Source of the DNA: Bacillus subtilis | Lineage (GTDB): Bacteria; Pseudomonadota; Alphaproteobacteria; Rhizobiales; Rhizobiaceae | Length of the DNA stretch: 64,000 nt | Direction of reading: 5' to 3' | Assembly (NCBI GenBank): GCA_021733665.1 | Contig: JAHREI010000009.1 | Span: 1 to 64,000, forward strand | Shown: positions 36,026 to 45,741 of the stretch, piece by piece | How positions within the stretch are numbered: position 1 is the first letter of the stretch | Layout of the letters: the number at the start of each line of letters is the position of its first letter | Made by a program: the position numbers and the translations under genes | Notes under the pieces: generated by a model | Seen by the model: only the letters and a program-made list of their open reading frames with translations | What the model was told of the DNA's origin: nothing | Database searches by the model: none

Positions 36026-36475
36026 TCAGGTCAGCGGTGTCCAGCTGCCATCATCATTCCGGCAAGCTGTGCCGCGTACCGTTTGCGGTGCACCGTCCAC
36101 TGTGTAGCTGTGGCTATATTGCCTGCAGTTCTGCGAGCCTACCTGATAAGGCTGGGCAGCAGTCACCTCGCCGGAAGTCCGGCCGGAACGGCCTTTCCAT
36201 GCCACGGCTTCACCTTTAGGCGCATATTCCAGCGCTTTATACTCAGCTTCAATTGCAGATCTGCGATCAGAAGCTGCGAACTGCGCCGCTGCCGAACCCA
36301 GAATACCATTACCCATAGGCGCAAGAACGGCATTACTGACAGAACCGCGTGTAAAAACATTTCCGGTTGATGCGCCTGTCGGTTTGGTCGCGTTTAGAGA
36401 AGAGCAGGCCGTGAGAGACAACAACGGCAAAGTGAAAATGATTTTACGCAATGCACTTCCGGAAGACGACTTCAT
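36026..36475 (-). CDS. Surface antigen-type lipoprotein (RT0821/Lpp0805 family)
   Basis: 149 residues from ATG 36475. The signal peptide ends in the lipobox LTAC, so the mature protein should be lipid-anchored at the Cys. A Gly/Ala/Ser linker precedes the C-terminal domain, which has QNCRQYSHSYTVDGAPQTVRG and ends TACRNDDGSWTPL. That C-terminal pattern (C-R-x-Y-x-H, then G-x-A-C-R, then W) is the 17-kDa or rickettsial-type outer-membrane surface antigen family. The role is unknown. Confidence 0.82.
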   Translation of the reverse strand: MKSSSGSALRKIIFTLPLLSLTACSSLNATKPTGASTGNVFTRGSVSNAVLAPMGNGILGSAAAQFAASDRRSAIEAEYKALEYAPKGEAVAWKGRSGRTSGEVTAAQPYQVGSQNCRQYSHSYTVDGAPQTVRGTACRNDDGSWTPLT

Positions 36476-36632
36476 GAGCAACTCAACATCCTGTCAGCAA
36501 CACTTTACAAAGCAATATGACCACCGCCTTTTGCCTTGCAATCATCCCATTGACATCTCAAAACAAAACAAAATCAGAAACACGTGTTTCTTGAACAACG
36601 TATTTATACCTGAAATCAGGCAAAAGCAAAGG

Positions 36633-38048
36633 TCAGCTCGCAACAGCAGGTAAAGTAATCTGTACAGCCAGTCCGCCAAGAGATGCTTGCATCAGTCCGA
36701 GATGCCCGCCATATTCCCTTACAGTATCCTGAACAATTGCCAGCCCCAGCCCTGTGCCAGGTTTACTCTCATCAATACGCTTACCGCGCTTTAATGCCTC
36801 GGCCATTTTCTCTGCCGGCAAACCTGCTCCGTCATCTTCAATCAAAATTTCAAAAGCGTTATTACTACCTTCCGTAGCACCTTGCTTCTGCACCGCACGT
36901 AAATTCAGATGAATTTTTGACCGCCCCCATTTCGAGGCATTTTCCATAATATTACCGATAATCTCTTCGAGATCTTCTTTTTCCCCGGCAAAAATCGCGT
37001 CAGGCAAATGATTGGAAAATGTAATCTTCAAATGCGGGTTAAGCTTGGCTGTAACGCGAATCATGCGCTCCAGTATTGGAGTAACAGGCGCACGGAAAAC
37101 AACACTGTCACGCTGCGCTGCTACTCGCGCGCGTTGCAAGTAATGCTGAATCTGTACCTGCATTGCATCGCTCTGCTCACTGACCAATTGCCCCTGACGA
37201 CCACCGATGTTCCGCCCTTCATTCATTAGAACAGAAAGCGGTGTTTTCAGAGAATGCGCAAGATTGCCAACCTGCGTACGTGAACGCTCTATAATGCGAT
37301 GATTGTTCTCAATCAGCGCATTCATTTCTTGAGCCAAAGGCGCGATCTCAAGCGGCAAGTCTGTATCAACACGATTGCTGCGTCCCTCGCGAATATCCGC
37401 CAAAGTGCGCCGCACATGATCCAGCGGCCGCAAACCAAACAGGATAATCGCCGCATTGATCAGAATACTACCAAGGCCGAACAGCCCCAGATAAATATAC
37501 AGCGTGTTCCGAAACTCACTGATTTCCGCTTTAACCTCATTGAGGTTTCCCATCACCCGAAAACGCGCAATCTTGTCAGAACTATCAAGCACAACTTCCG
37601 TTTCAACCACAGAGAGTTCTTCACCGTCATTGGTTTCCACTACATAGCTACGCATAAATGCCTGATCGAAAGGCTCTTCAGCAACAGATTTTACAGGAAT
37701 TTGTTTTGTACCCAGTGAAACCGAACCCAAATGGCCCTGCACGTTGGACGACACCGGATCAACCGACCAATACCAGCCTGATCCTGCGCTCGCATAACGT
37801 ATTTCACCGAGTTCCGGTCGTCCATGTAGCGCGCCCTCTGGCGTCAATCCCACAGCACCGACAAGACTATAAAGATGGGCGGATAAAAGACGCTGAAAAC
37901 TGCGCTCTGCGGCATCCGAATAAAGAGACTGAATCAACGTCGCGACAACGACTAGGGCAATAATCACCCAAAACGTCGACAGCGTGACCACACGCAATGC
38001 CAGTGAGCGCATACCGAGAGCAAAAACTTTCCCGGAAAACAACTGCAT
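36633..38048 (-). CDS. feuQ: Sensor histidine kinase FeuQ
   Basis: About 471 residues: helix 1 (about 20-42), a periplasmic sensor (43-183), helix 2 (about 184-206), HAMP and HisKA with H265 in GNLAHSLKTPLSVLMNE. HATPase_c has NIMENASKWG, DDGAGLP and GTGLGLAI. The NLAHSLKTPL H-box is the PhoQ/FeuQ form. In rhizobia FeuPQ controls envelope and cyclic glucan export genes. The frame is open to 38102, but ATG 38048 starts right after the feuP stop. Confidence 0.85.
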   Translation of the reverse strand: MQLFSGKVFALGMRSLALRVVTLSTFWVIIALVVVATLIQSLYSDAAERSFQRLLSAHLYSLVGAVGLTPEGALHGRPELGEIRYASAGSGWYWSVDPVSSNVQGHLGSVSLGTKQIPVKSVAEEPFDQAFMRSYVVETNDGEELSVVETEVVLDSSDKIARFRVMGNLNEVKAEISEFRNTLYIYLGLFGLGSILINAAIILFGLRPLDHVRRTLADIREGRSNRVDTDLPLEIAPLAQEMNALIENNHRIIERSRTQVGNLAHSLKTPLSVLMNEGRNIGGRQGQLVSEQSDAMQVQIQHYLQRARVAAQRDSVVFRAPVTPILERMIRVTAKLNPHLKITFSNHLPDAIFAGEKEDLEEIIGNIMENASKWGRSKIHLNLRAVQKQGATEGSNNAFEILIEDDGAGLPAEKMAEALKRGKRIDESKPGTGLGLAIVQDTVREYGGHLGLMQASLGGLAVQITLPAVAS

Positions 38049-38049
38049 C

Positions 38050-38730
38050 TTAATCTTTGCTGCCATCAGAATTATCAGAGCGGATACGATAGCCCATACC
38101 ACGTACGGTCTCGATTATATCGATGCCCATTTTTTTGCGTAGACGACCGACAAAGACTTCGATCGTGTTGGAATCACGATCAAAATCCTGATCATATAAA
38201 TGCTCAACCAGCTCTGTACGGGAAATCACCTCGTCCATATGATGCATGAGGTAAGATAACAACCGGAACTCATGGGAAGTCAGCTTTAACGCCGTACCGT
38301 CAATGGTCGCTTTGGAGGCCTTGGTATCCAGAACCAGCTTACCGCTGGTAATTTCAGAAGAGGCATGTCCCGCAGCACGGCGGATCAATGCGCGCAAACG
38401 TGCCAGCACTTCTTCAATGTGAAACGGCTTGGCTACATAATCATCTGCACCGGCATCGATACCGGCAACTTTGTCGCTCCAACGATCACGCGCAGTCAGC
38501 ATCAGCACGGGCATAGTCCGGCCTTCGCGACGCCAGCGCTCTACAACACTGATACCATCCATCTGTGGCAGGCCGATATCCAGTACCACCGCATCATAAG
38601 GCTCGGTATCACCAAGAAAGTGCCCCTCTTCACCATCAAAAGCGCAATCAACAACATAATCGGCATCACGGAGAGCTTCGGCGAGCTGACGGTTAAGATC
38701 CTTGTCATCTTCAACGATCAAAATTCTCAT
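38050..38730 (-). CDS. feuP: Response regulator FeuP (OmpR family)
   Basis: 226 residues. The receiver domain has D8-D9, D51 (AVVLDIGLPQMDG) and K101 (VAKPFHIEE). The C-terminal winged helix has LTSHEFRLLSYLMHHMDEVISR and ETVRGMGYRIR. It is the partner of FeuQ. ATG 38730 is preceded by AAGG, while TTG 38736 is a less likely start. The small periplasmic gene upstream is placed like feuN. Confidence 0.88.
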   Translation of the reverse strand: MRILIVEDDKDLNRQLAEALRDADYVVDCAFDGEEGHFLGDTEPYDAVVLDIGLPQMDGISVVERWRREGRTMPVLMLTARDRWSDKVAGIDAGADDYVAKPFHIEEVLARLRALIRRAAGHASSEITSGKLVLDTKASKATIDGTALKLTSHEFRLLSYLMHHMDEVISRTELVEHLYDQDFDRDSNTIEVFVGRLRKKMGIDIIETVRGMGYRIRSDNSDGSKD

Positions 38731-38856
38731 CAACAAACCTTTTCAATATTGCAAAGCAACAACAGACAATATCGCCCTTTATGCAAATGGCAACTATTTC
38801 ACCGCATATCACAGCAAACGGATAAGAGGCGAGCCTTCAGAGTAAACCGAACCCTA

Positions 38857-39210
38857 CTATTTTGCAGGCACAGCCACTTCCACACGACGCGGACGTTCAC
38901 CGTCACGTCCCGGCACCAGCACAACCACGATACAGACCGGCGTACCATTCTGAACGGCAGCGGTTGCTTTCGTCAGCGTACCGCCCTGTTGCGCGGCAAC
39001 CTGCTGCCCGATTTCAGCACAATCTCCGGCAACACGCAGCAGACGTGGCTGAGATTGAGCAGGCTGCGCAAGCTGCAAACCGGCAGGAATATGCCGTTGC
39101 AAACCTGCAGCACCCGCAGATGGAACAATGCTTGTCAAAACTGCTGCGGTCATGCCAGCGAGCAGAGTAGAAGCAGCGAAAAATGTGCGAACTGGTTTTT
39201 GTGTCATCAT
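38857..39210 (-). CDS. Small periplasmic PepSY-like protein, FeuN candidate
   Basis: A 117-residue protein with a signal peptide (about 1-34, ending SAGAA). The mature part of about 80 residues has a helix (DCAEIGQQVAAQQGGTLTKA) and strands (TPVCIVVVLVP, then PRRVEVAVP), the outline of a single PepSY unit, with two cysteines. It stands directly upstream of feuP in the same direction. In Sinorhizobium a small periplasmic protein, FeuN, encoded at this place restrains FeuQ. The assignment rests on location, size and export signal rather than on clear sequence identity. Confidence 0.55.
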   Translation of the reverse strand: MMTQKPVRTFFAASTLLAGMTAAVLTSIVPSAGAAGLQRHIPAGLQLAQPAQSQPRLLRVAGDCAEIGQQVAAQQGGTLTKATAAVQNGTPVCIVVVLVPGRDGERPRRVEVAVPAK

Positions 39211-39363
39211 AACGCTCACTTTAACGCTTTTAATCTGAATGTTGAATGAACAATTTTGTGTATCAGATTGACGATATCTAACTATTTTCTTTCGTTAACA
39301 TTAGTTTTTACAAAACGAAAGTCTCTATGACTGCGGCAAAGCTGCCAAATTTACGAGAACAGA

Positions 39364-42300
39364 TCAATTACCCTTTTTACCAAGCACTTTAATGACACTA
39401 ACGTCCCCTGAGCCGTGAGCCTGACTGATCTGCGCTACTTTGAACTGAATCTCCGCACCTTCAGGTACAACTCCGGAATAAAGAAACTGTGGCTCTGTAA
39501 CGTATGCTGAAAGCAAAAGCACTTCATCACGCCACAACTGTATCTGATATTTCTCGGTAACCTCACCGAGCGGAATATCTTCACCCATCCAGCTATCCGC
39601 ATCGATGCGTCCGCGACGAATCCATTGAAAATACAGATCGCCATTTGTCTGGCGCTTATAGCGTAAATGGACGGGACTCAGTGGTTTTAAGGCACGCATA
39701 CCTCCTGCCAATGACTGCGTGCTGAAATATTCATCCGTAAAATCGTAACCAACCAGTCCAGCACGCCAGTTCAGCAGTAAGCCGTTCTCTGACTGCTGTA
39801 ATCCGGCAGGTACAACACGGTCATCCAGCAGAATAAAAGGAGCGCCGGACTGTTTTACAAGTTGCGCTTCCGTTTCAGTACCAGCTTGTCCCCGCAACAA
39901 TGTCTTCAACCGCCAGTGACCTGCCGCAATTTCTTCCGCATGCATGAATTGCAAAATCTCCCAGCTACCGGCTGCGGTTTGCACCAAAGCTGTATTGGCG
40001 GCATTTAACACCTGTAATAAGGATTGAGAATGCAACTCCCCATGATAAAGCCGCACATCAAAGCTCTGCTGGTGCATAAGGCGACCGCTTAGTGATCCTG
40101 TGAGTTCTGTTGTCAGTTCTCCCATGATTGCAGCATAGGGGATTGCTGTGCGCAATTGATAGTCACTCGCTTCCGGAGAGACATACAAAGCCACATCTCG
40201 CCACGGCTTTGCATAACAGGCAACACGAAGCTGATGCTGTTCACTATCAACACCGGGCCACATCGGCAAATCCAGTATGTGAAACAGCGGCGGGCCGGCG
40301 ATAACACCACCGGAATCAGAAATCGCCGGCATACGGGTACGGTCAGGACGACGCAAAGCCGGTGCAAGCGCCACGGCTTTAGCCCGTCTTGCCTCCCCAT
40401 CCTCAAAACTCACAACAACATAATCACGGTTTCCGGCCAGTTCCGGCACACGAACCCTGTCACCGATGGTCAAACCTGCCTGTGACCATGGCACGGAAAA
40501 AGCTACACTTCGCCGTTCCGCACGTTTTCGCTCCAGCCAGCTTTCAGCCAATGCCTGTGCTTGTCCGCGTTCCATTGCGGCAGATAGAGACAGACTTTCA
40601 TGCCCTGCACGTTGCCAGCCGGATCGCTGTGCCAGTGCACTGGCTGACTGATAATCGCGCAAGGGATCATTGAAATAGATTTCAGCACTGGCAGGAAGTT
40701 CCTCGACATCCTCCAATGTGCGAACCGGCCATTGATCATCACGTTCAAGGGCATAATCCTGCAATATCACCGGCTGCAGACGCTGCGACAAACTACGGAA
40801 AACCAGCTTCTGCCGCTCATTAACCTGCTCGAAAGCGACGATACCGAATATATCCATCAGCGGCTCCAGTAATGCCCGCCCACTGGCTGGATTGTCGGCA
40901 ATATAGCCCGACAAATAACCCTCAACACCACGGCAATCAGCTAATCCTTCCAGACCAAAATCCTTCAGCAATGCCAGCAATAATTCATCCAGCGCCACAC
41001 CACTCAAACGGCCATTGAGCCAATGCCCTGTCGCCCAATTGGCCGCATCCCCCCAGATGTCAGCCTTTAGCGGATATTCCGGAAACGGGCGCGTATCCCA
41101 TGCCCAGACATAAATCTGCTTCGCATCCAGCATGGTGCCACCATAAAGCGGCGAAACCGGATTATGCTCGCCGGTCTTTTTCCAATAGGAAAAGTGCGCC
41201 CGTAAAAAACGATCCGGCGCAAGGTCACTGCGCGACCCGTCAGAAAAATAAGGCGAGGCATTTTCAGATGATTTCGGGTCAGGAAATACATTCGGCTGGT
41301 TTGGCCCTTTATCAACCGCAGCACAACCAAGCTCGGTAAACCAGAAGGGTTTGGACATTGGTTGCCATGCTGTCGGCTGCGCCTGCTCTGCACCGTTGAT
41401 GCGATTGAAATGCTGATTTTGCCACCATGAGCGCAAATCCTTGTAGCGAAACACCCAAGGCTTACCCGCCAGCCCGTCTGTTATTGCCGTGCGTTTGCGC
41501 GCACGCCTGTCCGCATCGGAGGCAAAATACCAGTCATAGCCCTCACCTCCGGCAATTGCACTTTGCAAAGCAGCCTCATCATAGGCCGAAGGTGGCAAGG
41601 CAGGATCAATACTACGCTCATCACCATCACGCCAATCGCTCAGAGGCATGTAATTATCAATACCGATGGCATTAATTGCCGGATGTGCCCAGAGCGGATC
41701 AAGATGAAAATAGACATCACCACTGCCATCCTGCGGGTGATAGCCAAAATATTCTGACCAGTCGGCACCATAGGTAATTTTGCAGTCGGCACCTAAAGAT
41801 GTGCGTGCGGCTTCAGCCAGTTCACAGAGATGAACAACGAAAGGAAATTCATTCTGCTCATTGCGGATTTGCGTCAGGCCACGCAGTTCCGAGCCGATTA
41901 AAAACGCATCCACACCACCGGCATTACGAGCAAGATCAATATAATGGCGGATAAAACGCTTATAGCCCCAGACACCATTAGTAAAACGATCAAGCTGAGT
42001 TCCGGCATCCAGTGTTTTATCTGATCCCGCAGGCAAACCTATTCTGCCGCGCCACGGATAGGCTGGCTGAAAGCCCTCACTATCAAGCGCGGGCAATTGA
42101 TTGTCTGCCGGAATATCCATCATAATAAACGGATAGAGAGTGACTTTCAGTCCGCGTTGCCGTGCATCTTTGATCGCAGCAATTACGGAAAAATCGGCAG
42201 GCGTACCGCCATAGGCTTTCTCAGTCCCGTTATCGGAAATAAGATGTGCCGATACACGATCAATATTCCCAACCCGCCATTCATGACTCGGCTTCCTAGC

Positions 42301-43170
42301 TGCCTGCGCTGTCACACCGGGCAAAATCCGGCATTCTCCGGCACGTAAATCCGTACCAAACCACGGCACGATCAGCGCCACAGTTTTCAAATTCGGGCAC
42401 AATGCCTGCAACTCATCCAGTGATGCTGACCAGTCACTCTGCGCACGCAGATTATTACGGTTCAGCGCCCGTGTCTCACCGGGCCGCCGCTCGTCGCGTA
42501 CCATCTGCGGCGACAGGCCAAATTCCGTTGCTCCGGGGATAAGTGCTACTGCCTGAATATCCTGCGCCAGTCTACCCACACTGCGCATTACTTCGAATTG
42601 CAACAATGGCAACCGATTGCCATAGGCATCAATTGCTAAACGTTCAAACACCACATAGGCCGTGCCGCGATAGGCTGGTGCCTTACCAGCCCCCTGACGC
42701 GCTTCAATCAGCGGGTCGGGTTGCTGTGTTTCCATACCTTTATAAATACGGATTGTTATCTGTGTCTGGTCAAGTTCTTTCCCATCCGCCCAGATACGCC
42801 GGATGCCGGAAATTTCACCCTGCGCCACCGCAAACGCCGCATTGGCATAATAGCTATAGGTCGTTGTCTTCGGGCCACCCTTGCCGCCCTGACGGGTGGT
42901 GGTTTTCTGTTCTTCAAAACGTGTCGCCCAGATCAGCGTACCACCGACACGCATTGTGCCATACACAGCAGGCAGTGCCGCCCCTTCCTCCGCCTGCATC
43001 GGACGCGCACCGGAAAGCCGTGGCTCTTCAATACGCCGCGTTGAGTTGATCAGCGCAGTATCGACCATATAACCGCCCATCGCACCGATGGCACTGCCAA
43101 TTGCCGCACCAACAGGGCCGAACAACCCGCCTATCATGCCGCCTGCTGCCTGAAGAACCAGTGTACTCAT
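39364..43170 (-). CDS. GTA megatron / tail-tip host-specificity protein (g15)
   Basis: 1268 residues, the largest gene of the cluster and its last. A Gly-rich hydrophobic start (GGLFGPVGAAIGSAIGAMGG) leads to a phage tail-tip region. The GTA TIM-barrel-like domain follows (about 230-670, with GSELRGLTQIR, WFTELGCAAVDKGPNQPN and a YGADWSEYFG strand). A Phage-tail_3 type domain and beta-rich C-terminal domains complete it. In RcGTA, g15 forms the central tail fibre and cell-contact tip. The frame is intact and full length, evidence that the cluster is under selection. Confidence 0.93.
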   Translation of the reverse strand: MSTLVLQAAGGMIGGLFGPVGAAIGSAIGAMGGYMVDTALINSTRRIEEPRLSGARPMQAEEGAALPAVYGTMRVGGTLIWATRFEEQKTTTRQGGKGGPKTTTYSYYANAAFAVAQGEISGIRRIWADGKELDQTQITIRIYKGMETQQPDPLIEARQGAGKAPAYRGTAYVVFERLAIDAYGNRLPLLQFEVMRSVGRLAQDIQAVALIPGATEFGLSPQMVRDERRPGETRALNRNNLRAQSDWSASLDELQALCPNLKTVALIVPWFGTDLRAGECRILPGVTAQAARKPSHEWRVGNIDRVSAHLISDNGTEKAYGGTPADFSVIAAIKDARQRGLKVTLYPFIMMDIPADNQLPALDSEGFQPAYPWRGRIGLPAGSDKTLDAGTQLDRFTNGVWGYKRFIRHYIDLARNAGGVDAFLIGSELRGLTQIRNEQNEFPFVVHLCELAEAARTSLGADCKITYGADWSEYFGYHPQDGSGDVYFHLDPLWAHPAINAIGIDNYMPLSDWRDGDERSIDPALPPSAYDEAALQSAIAGGEGYDWYFASDADRRARKRTAITDGLAGKPWVFRYKDLRSWWQNQHFNRINGAEQAQPTAWQPMSKPFWFTELGCAAVDKGPNQPNVFPDPKSSENASPYFSDGSRSDLAPDRFLRAHFSYWKKTGEHNPVSPLYGGTMLDAKQIYVWAWDTRPFPEYPLKADIWGDAANWATGHWLNGRLSGVALDELLLALLKDFGLEGLADCRGVEGYLSGYIADNPASGRALLEPLMDIFGIVAFEQVNERQKLVFRSLSQRLQPVILQDYALERDDQWPVRTLEDVEELPASAEIYFNDPLRDYQSASALAQRSGWQRAGHESLSLSAAMERGQAQALAESWLERKRAERRSVAFSVPWSQAGLTIGDRVRVPELAGNRDYVVVSFEDGEARRAKAVALAPALRRPDRTRMPAISDSGGVIAGPPLFHILDLPMWPGVDSEQHQLRVACYAKPWRDVALYVSPEASDYQLRTAIPYAAIMGELTTELTGSLSGRLMHQQSFDVRLYHGELHSQSLLQVLNAANTALVQTAAGSWEILQFMHAEEIAAGHWRLKTLLRGQAGTETEAQLVKQSGAPFILLDDRVVPAGLQQSENGLLLNWRAGLVGYDFTDEYFSTQSLAGGMRALKPLSPVHLRYKRQTNGDLYFQWIRRGRIDADSWMGEDIPLGEVTEKYQIQLWRDEVLLLSAYVTEPQFLYSGVVPEGAEIQFKVAQISQAHGSGDVSVIKVLGKKGN

Positions 43171-43203
43171 GAAAAAGATGACCTGTCTTCAAACCGAAGG
43201 ATT

Positions 43204-43644
43204 CTAACAACTCTCTGGAAATGCAAAGACTCCGGAGATGCGCTGTCGCCATTGTGGAACCAGTGCAGAAAGCGTCACGCTATGCCCCTCATAGGCATGG
43301 ATAAAACGATTACTCTCCGCCATAACACCTAAATGTTTGGCGGCTACACCGTCCCGCCAGCGAAAAATCAGCAGATCACCGGCTTGCATATTGGAGAGCG
43401 TTTTTAAATGCATATGCCGCCGCGCAGCATTGATCAGCGGTTCATCTTGGGCAAGCTCTGCCCAGTCGCGGGAATAAGTACCCGCATCCTCAGGCTCCGT
43501 GCCATAAAGCTCCCGCCAGATGCCACGTATCAATCCAAGACAATCACAGCCAACCTGCAAGCGGCTGGCACCATGCCGGTAAGGTGTGCCAAGCCATTCT
43601 TCAGCAATCGCCAGAACTCTGTCATTAACCGACCCTGTCATCAT
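43204..43644 (-). CDS. GTA NlpC/P60 peptidase (g14)
   Basis: 146 residues. Catalytic Cys35 is in GCDCLGLIRG and the His (about 104) in AKHLGVM, the NlpC/P60 dyad. Such tail peptidases cut peptide bonds in peptidoglycan so that DNA can pass. The start overlaps g13 by four bases, and a gap of about 30 bases precedes g15. It is the only recognisable wall-cutting enzyme in the cluster. Confidence 0.92.
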   Translation of the reverse strand: MMTGSVNDRVLAIAEEWLGTPYRHGASRLQVGCDCLGLIRGIWRELYGTEPEDAGTYSRDWAELAQDEPLINAARRHMHLKTLSNMQAGDLLIFRWRDGVAAKHLGVMAESNRFIHAYEGHSVTLSALVPQWRQRISGVFAFPESC

Positions 43645-44531
43645 GGCACCAGCACCCCGCCATCGAAATTGCCCTCACCGCCTGCAAAAGAATAGGCGGC
43701 ATCATTACCGGGAATATGCGGAAAGCCACGAAAATTCTCATGATTGGCAAAGCGGTCGCGGCAGCACTGAAAACTCTTGTCACACCCCGCCAATACCCGA
43801 AAACGATCACCAAACTGGACTTCATAGACCGACAAATCCTGCAGGATCAGACTGGCAGTGTCTCCCTGTCTCAGATGCGAGACAACACTGTTTGTGCTGC
43901 CCTGATTTTGGCCGCTTGCCCAAGTGATCTTTCCCCGCTCAAACCAGTGCGATGCAAAAGTACCCAAACCTGAAACAGTCATATCCTGTCCGTTTACAAC
44001 TTCCACCACGCCCTCACCGGCATAGCGCGGATCGACCGGATTGATGCCGCAGCGCTTATCTGCAAATTCCGCATCGCAGCCGCGTTTGGCACGTCGCCCG
44101 AAAACACGATCCAGCAGAGCAGTGCTGCCTTTCAGCTCGGCAATAAACTTCATGCCACTGCGGGTAATTTTGCCAATCACACTGCTACGTAAAAGCACAC
44201 ACTGCTGCGGCTGCGCCCAGTTAACCAGATAAGTCTCGACTGTTGCACCGTCATAGAGCCCGCGTTCAATATCCGTATCATTCAAAGCGTCACCGGTCAG
44301 CGCCCCTTCGATCTCAGAACTATCTACGGAAAGTCCCATCTGACTTCCGGCTTCAGAACCATTCATCCCGCTTTGCGGAAAGCAATTTATACCCTTAATC
44401 GGCAAGAATTTATCGTGATCGCAAAAGCCGAAAACCGCTCCGTCTTTGCGTCGTAAAATCCATGCGAAACAATGCGTTGTCACATCACCTTGCAAATGTG
44501 ATTCAAATTCCGGATCCAGTGTCAGCATCAC
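43641..44531 (-). CDS. GTA tail hub protein, DUF2163 (g13)
   Basis: 296 residues, beta-rich. It starts HLQGDVTTHCFAWILRRKDGAVFGFCDHD, the typical DUF2163 N-terminus. Cysteines in GCDAEFADKRCGIN and the C-terminal GCDKSFQCCRDRFANHENFRGFPHIPG region match the metal- or cluster-binding hub protein of RcGTA. The start overlaps the g12 stop by four bases. Confidence 0.92.
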   Translation of the reverse strand: MMLTLDPEFESHLQGDVTTHCFAWILRRKDGAVFGFCDHDKFLPIKGINCFPQSGMNGSEAGSQMGLSVDSSEIEGALTGDALNDTDIERGLYDGATVETYLVNWAQPQQCVLLRSSVIGKITRSGMKFIAELKGSTALLDRVFGRRAKRGCDAEFADKRCGINPVDPRYAGEGVVEVVNGQDMTVSGLGTFASHWFERGKITWASGQNQGSTNSVVSHLRQGDTASLILQDLSVYEVQFGDRFRVLAGCDKSFQCCRDRFANHENFRGFPHIPGNDAAYSFAGGEGNFDGGVLVP

Positions 44532-45175
44532 TTCACCTCAACAATCGGAATGGACGGAATTTCACCAGCTTTGAAGCTGGCAATACTGGCGCTCAGGCGA
44601 TCCGTATCGAAACGCACCGGCACATCGAACAGAAAACCCGCCGTCACCTTTGCCTGCGGCGGCGGCACATGGTTCTCGTGAATTTCCACTATGCCGGTCA
44701 GATAATTCACACTGAATGCATCCCCCGCAAGCACCTCCCCCTCCACTGCTAATTGCACAGTTCCTACGATCGGTTTGGTGATAATGCGCTGATAATCTCC
44801 ATAATGTTTCGCCAGCTGAAACTGTCTTGTAATGCCATCTCCTCGCCCCAGAAACTGATCTGTTGGTTGCGGCGGTGCATCCTGTTCTGATGAAAGATGA
44901 TCAAACGGATCACGAAACCGGAAAGCATAGAGCGACCCATGCCGCGCCTCGAAAAAACGCAGAACATCACGCAGATCGTTGAGCGAACGCAACCCCGTTC
45001 CGGCATCATAAAAGCGCCGCGACATCGACCAGCGCGCATTGCGCTTTTCATGGCCGGACGTCAGTCCCACAATCTCATTGCGCCATTCCGGCCCGCCGGT
45101 TGCACCGAAGGAAACACCAAGCGGAAAATGCACATCATGAAATGAAGATAAATCCTGCATAATGCGCCCTTTCAC
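44528..45175 (-). CDS. GTA distal tail protein, DUF2460 (g12)
   Basis: 215 residues matching DUF2460 throughout: an N-terminal FPLGVSFGATGGPEW, SRRFYDAGTGLRSLNDLRDVLRFFEARHGSLYAFRFRDPFD, and DFxx-type strands to the C-terminal VRFDTDRLSASIASF. The distal tail ring links the tube to the hub. It overlaps g11 by four bases; an internal Met at codon 6 is an alternative start. Confidence 0.92.
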   Translation of the reverse strand: MKGRIMQDLSSFHDVHFPLGVSFGATGGPEWRNEIVGLTSGHEKRNARWSMSRRFYDAGTGLRSLNDLRDVLRFFEARHGSLYAFRFRDPFDHLSSEQDAPPQPTDQFLGRGDGITRQFQLAKHYGDYQRIITKPIVGTVQLAVEGEVLAGDAFSVNYLTGIVEIHENHVPPPQAKVTAGFLFDVPVRFDTDRLSASIASFKAGEIPSIPIVEVK

Positions 45176-45741
45176 ATGCGTCTGGTGCCGTGGCGCACTG
45201 CGCGCGCCAGCATAGCACTGACCTGCGCTTCCGAGCGGCTGAAGGAAGCAGCATCAGGTGATGCCATATTAAAATTAATCTGCATGGATCGCCCTCCGCC
45301 GCCACTGCCCATAGCCACGCCAAGACTGCCGTCACTGCCGCGTGCCAATGGCAAAATCGCCTCAGCTCCTGCCTCGCCGGCCACGCCGAAACCACTGCCC
45401 AGTCCGAAATATGTCGGACTGGAAACCACACCGCCTTTGGCAAAAGGTTTAACCCCACCCAAGCCGCCAAGCCCGCCCATCAAGCCGGAGAACATCGAGG
45501 AAAATAATCCCTGCAATGGCTTCATCCCCGCATCCAGCGCCATGGAGGCCATATTCGATGCCAGCCCGCGCAACACATCGTCCAGCCCTTTGCCGGATGT
45601 GACTGCGCTTTTGAAAGCCGAAGTCAGGCTCTGTCCGAATGAGCCTGAACGCTTCTGCAAATTATCCAGCGCACGGTCAAAACCGTTGGTATCCGCCTCA
45701 ACCGAAACCGTGACTGATTGTTGTGTGCCTGTATCATTCAT
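45172..45741 (-). CDS. GTA tape measure protein (g11)
   Basis: Only 189 residues. A helical, Ser/Thr/Gln-rich N-terminal half (about 1-70) is followed by a Gly-rich stretch (GLMGGLGGLGGV) and the conserved FAKGGVVSSPTYFGLGSG, then GEAGAEAILPL. The tail length of such particles is set by this protein, and the small size predicts a very short tail, as in RcGTA. The start overlaps g10.1 by four bases. Confidence 0.88.
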   Translation of the reverse strand: MNDTGTQQSVTVSVEADTNGFDRALDNLQKRSGSFGQSLTSAFKSAVTSGKGLDDVLRGLASNMASMALDAGMKPLQGLFSSMFSGLMGGLGGLGGVKPFAKGGVVSSPTYFGLGSGFGVAGEAGAEAILPLARGSDGSLGVAMGSGGGGRSMQINFNMASPDAASFSRSEAQVSAMLARAVRHGTRRM

